Shown here in pieces: positions 5,101 to 5,862 of a DNA stretch of 5,862 bases. Where the stretch lies: NCBI GenBank assembly GCA_017883125.1, contig JADGOD010000209.1, positions 1 to 5,862 of the forward strand, read 5' to 3'. A program made the position numbers and the translations under genes. The stretch's first letter is position 1; the number at the start of each line of letters is the position of its first letter. Below the pieces are notes generated by a model. The model worked only from the letters and a program-made list of their open reading frames with translations. It had not been told where the DNA came from and ran no database searches. This DNA comes from Acidimicrobiales bacterium. Lineage in GTDB: Bacteria; Actinomycetota; Acidimicrobiia; Acidimicrobiales; RAAP-2.

Positions 5101-5756
5101 ACGGCATCATCACCAGCTGGAACCCGGCTGCCGAGCGGCTCTATGGCTATCGGAGTGAGGAGATAGTTCAGAGGTCCGGCAGCCTTCTGAGCCCCTTTGA
5201 CCGGGATGCCGGGCTCCTCGCCATCCTGGCGCGCGTCAACGCCGGAGAGGCTGTCGAGAACTTTGAGACCCTCCATCTGCGCCGGGACGGAACAGCTTTC
5301 CCGATCTCGCTCACCGTCACCCCCATCCGTGACGCGGACCACACGATCGTCGGCGTCTCGGCGATCGCGCGCGACCTGACCGCGCAGCGGCAGGCGGAGA
5401 GGTACGCCCGGCTCGCGGCAGCGATCGAGTTCAGCAGGGAAGCCATCGTCAGCGAGACGCTCGAGGGCATCATCACGAGCTGGAACCCGGCCGCCGAGCG
5501 AATGTTCGGCTACTCCGCCGAGGAGATCGTCGGCAGGTCCGGGGCGCTCGTGATGCCGTCGGATCGGACCGGCGAGGTCAGCGAGATCATGGCGAGGATC
5601 AGAGCGGGCGAGCGGGTCGAGAGCTACCAGACCATCCGGGCCCGCAAGGACGGGACGGTCTTCCCCGTCTCTCTCGCGATCACCCCCATCCGTGACGCTG
5701 ACGGCGTGATCGTGGGCGCCTCGGTGATCCATGGCGACCTGAGCCAGCAGGGATAG
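2124..5756 (+). CDS. giant PAS-array protein: ten tandem PAS domains, no output domain
   Basis: The 1210-residue protein is almost wholly PAS (S-box) domains: about 7-120, 131-246, 253-368, 375-490, 496-607, 613-728, 736-847, 853-968, 974-1089 and 1096-1206. Seven (2, 3, 4, 6, 8, 9, 10) are one subtype marked by TSWNPAAER(M/L)(F/Y)GY (domain 6 reads MSWNPAAVRMYGY), a VRKDGT strand and a closing APIRDxDG...IVGASAI(H/A)RDVTEQ. Domains 5 and 7 are a second subtype (TISPEG, DxNEATV, LTVRHRDG, NASVYRD). Domain 1 is divergent (VPDALVGMDQEG). Short helical linkers (for example RRAFEVGQRMAAMVE) resemble PAS signalling helices. No signal peptide or membrane segment is visible, so it should be cytoplasmic. 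The protein stops at DLSQQG right after the last PAS; no kinase, GGDEF, EAL, phosphatase or DNA-binding domain follows in frame or nearby. PAS domains bind small ligands or cofactors and mediate dimerisation; the ligand here is unknown. Only two cysteines (929 and 990) were found and there is no LOV motif. Domain assignment is sure; role is inferred. Confidence 0.95.
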   Translation: MSARTSRFESLLEAVPDALVGMDQEGVIRFVNRQTETLFGHDRDDLVGQPIEMLLPEPLWQIYVEHQDAYFADPRTRSSGLDLELIGLSKDGAEFPVNISLSHIDTGDVLLVITAARDVAKQQHAVQDAQLITSVVESSSDAIIGSTLEGAITSWNQAAERMYGYSSKEIIGKSGSLLAQAARAGEFFDNLDRVKDGKAVERLETYSVRKDGTTVPVSITVAPIRDEDGSIVGASAVHRDVTDQRRAFEVGQRMAAMVEFSAEAIVGTTLKGIVTSWNPAAERLFGYSGAEIVGVSMSVLLPEDRTDEAKELLTRIRGGHSVVNFETTRLRKDGTAFPALLTVSPIHGADGTVVAVDSIIRDVTEQRKAFQAVQRIAAIVESSDDAILGRTLEGIVTSWNPAAERLFGYSSEEMIGTSVDVLIPRDQRAEIAAVVARIKAGQHVEHVETLRVRKDGTVFPVSFTFSPVRDEHGAIVGASVIGRDMTEQEHAARYARSLIEAAMDPMATISPEGRITDVNEATVKITGVPRESLIGSDYAQYVTEPDRALALFQQVFEQGSVADVPLTVRHRDGARTEIVSSASVYRDIGGQVLGVFASGHDVTRQRQALEVAERMAAIVEGSEDTIISGSLDGTIMSWNPAAVRMYGYSSEEIVGQSIDVLIPPDRRGEIQQIRATIGSGHPVERVGTIRVRKDGTPLSVSLTISPIRNADGVLVGTSAIHRDITGLEHAARYARSLIEAGLDPLVTISPEGKIDDLNEATVRLTGLPRESLVGTDFSLYFTDPDKAHLGYRRAFDEGSVTDFPLTVRHRDGTLTDVLYNASVYRDVGGEVLGVFAAARDMTRQKEAFEAAERIAAIVEHSDDAIIGSTLDGIVTSWNPAAERMYGYAREKIMRRSVDLLSPGDRVGEIISVLSDIEAGRSVENFETVCVRKDKTTFPVKLTVAPIRDAQGAVVGASAIARDVTEQRRALAAAERMAAIVEFSGEAIFGCTTDGIITSWNPAAERLYGYRSEEIVQRSGSLLSPFDRDAGLLAILARVNAGEAVENFETLHLRRDGTAFPISLTVTPIRDADHTIVGVSAIARDLTAQRQAERYARLAAAIEFSREAIVSETLEGIITSWNPAAERMFGYSAEEIVGRSGALVMPSDRTGEVSEIMARIRAGERVESYQTIRARKDGTVFPVSLAITPIRDADGVIVGASVIHGDLSQQG
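2514..5741 (+). repeat. 366-bp PAS-coding repeat family within the array
   Basis: The tryptophan codon of the SWN motif falls at residues 155, 277, 399, 638, 877, 999 and 1120. The steps are 122, 122, 239, 239, 122 and 121 residues, so simple repeats are 366 bp and mixed blocks 717 bp. The most conserved DNA segment is the one coding for I-(V/I)-TSWNPAAER, for example 2940-2970 and 3306-3336, which differ at few positions. Linker lengths are nearly fixed, which keeps the helical phase between domains. Confidence 0.8.
3237..4670 (+). repeat. two adjacent 717-bp in-frame blocks (PAS4-PAS5 and PAS6-PAS7)
   Basis: Block 1 (3237-3953, residues 372-610) and block 2 (3954-4670, residues 611-849) have identical lengths and the same domain order: one SWNPAA-type PAS, the linker EHAARYARSLIEA, then one TISPEG-type PAS. 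By hand alignment, the second PAS of each block matches at about 69 of 114 residues without gaps. Long near-identical DNA stretches occur around the linker (3597-3630 against 4314-4347). This indicates duplication of a two-domain unit as one piece. Confidence 0.8.
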
Positions 5757-5794
5757 CCGGGCCCACGACGAGCCTCAGGTCGCCGGGCACGTCG

Positions 5795-5824
5795 CCGGGG
5801 GCTCTGCCGCTCCGATGGCCCCGG
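5795..5824 (+). terminator. weak hairpin downstream of the PAS-array gene
   Basis: CCGGGG (5795-5800) can pair with CCCCGG (5819-5824) around an 18-base loop, about 40 bases after the stop codon. No T-run follows. The remaining 106 bases to the window end hold no gene I can support, only a GTCGCCGGG direct repeat at 5779-5787 and 5791-5799. The hairpin may be chance in GC-rich DNA. Confidence 0.2.
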
Positions 5825-5862
5825 TCGTCGGCGATTACGCTGGCCTCCCTCTGGAGTACCAC

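Noticed and set aside
2124..5756. Many long antisense and alternative-frame ORFs across the PAS gene, up to 282 codons.
   Set aside because: They are shadows of a high-GC repeat-rich gene; their products are Arg/Gly/Pro/Asp-rich low-complexity sequence, recur with the repeats and lack ribosome-binding sites.
2124..5756. LOV (flavin-cysteine photosensor) domains.
   Set aside because: No NCRFLQ motif is present, and the two cysteines are not in the LOV position.
2124..5756. Selfish or mobile repeat, CRISPR-like array or VNTR as explanation for the periodic DNA.
   Set aside because: The period keeps the reading frame and each unit encodes a full PAS domain with diverged codons, so it is a protein-domain repeat.
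5757..5862. Frameshifted effector domain or start of a new gene after the PAS array (for example an ATG at 5815 open to the window end).
   Set aside because: The three forward frames show no kinase, cyclase or phosphatase motif; the 16-codon reading from 5815 has a distant, weak ribosome-binding site and is too short to judge.

Overview
The window is high-GC DNA with actinobacterial features: codons mostly ending in G or C, GTG starts, a lactate-utilisation gene beside a divergent FadR-type regulator, and a DUF1918-DUF1876 stress-type protein of a kind known mainly from Actinobacteria. I cannot name the genus from sequence alone. No tRNA, rRNA, CRISPR array, insertion sequence or integrase was seen.

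Layout. (a) Positions 1-240, minus strand: the first 80 codons of lutA, the cysteine-rich Fe-S subunit of the LutABC L-lactate oxidation system; the rest lies beyond the left edge. A 20-codon leader ORF (299-237) with a better ribosome-binding site ends in a GTGA overlap with the lutA start. (b) 300-412: an AT-richer divergent control region with a perfect TGGT-N3-ACCA site, typical of LldR/PdhR-like FadR-family regulators. (c) 413-1225, plus: a GntR-family regulator of the FadR/FCD subclass, probably the lactate-responsive repressor of lut and of itself. (d) 1226-1431: a 206-base gap with a DosR/DevR-like box. (e) 1432-1977, plus: a two-domain DUF1918-DUF1876 protein, followed by a 10-bp perfect inverted repeat that looks like its terminator. 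(f) 2124-5756, plus: a 1210-residue soluble protein made almost entirely of ten tandem PAS domains, with no kinase, cyclase, phosphatase or DNA-binding output domain. (g) 5757-5862: 106 bases with no supportable gene and one weak hairpin.

How the parts may work together. The lut genes and the FCD regulator form a classic self-contained catabolic module. The DUF1918-DUF1876 gene appears to be a separate stress- or hypoxia-type unit: mycobacterial DUF1876 proteins belong to the DosR dormancy regulon, and a DosR-like box precedes this gene. The PAS array has its own ribosome-binding site and possible promoter signals after the terminator. Without an output domain it must act through a partner, for example as a scaffold, a co-sensor or a hetero-oligomerising regulator. 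A common redox/respiration theme (lactate oxidation, DosR-like control, PAS sensing) is inference only.

The most unusual item is the PAS array, which shows visible internal duplications: a repeating 122-residue unit and two adjacent 239-residue two-domain blocks.
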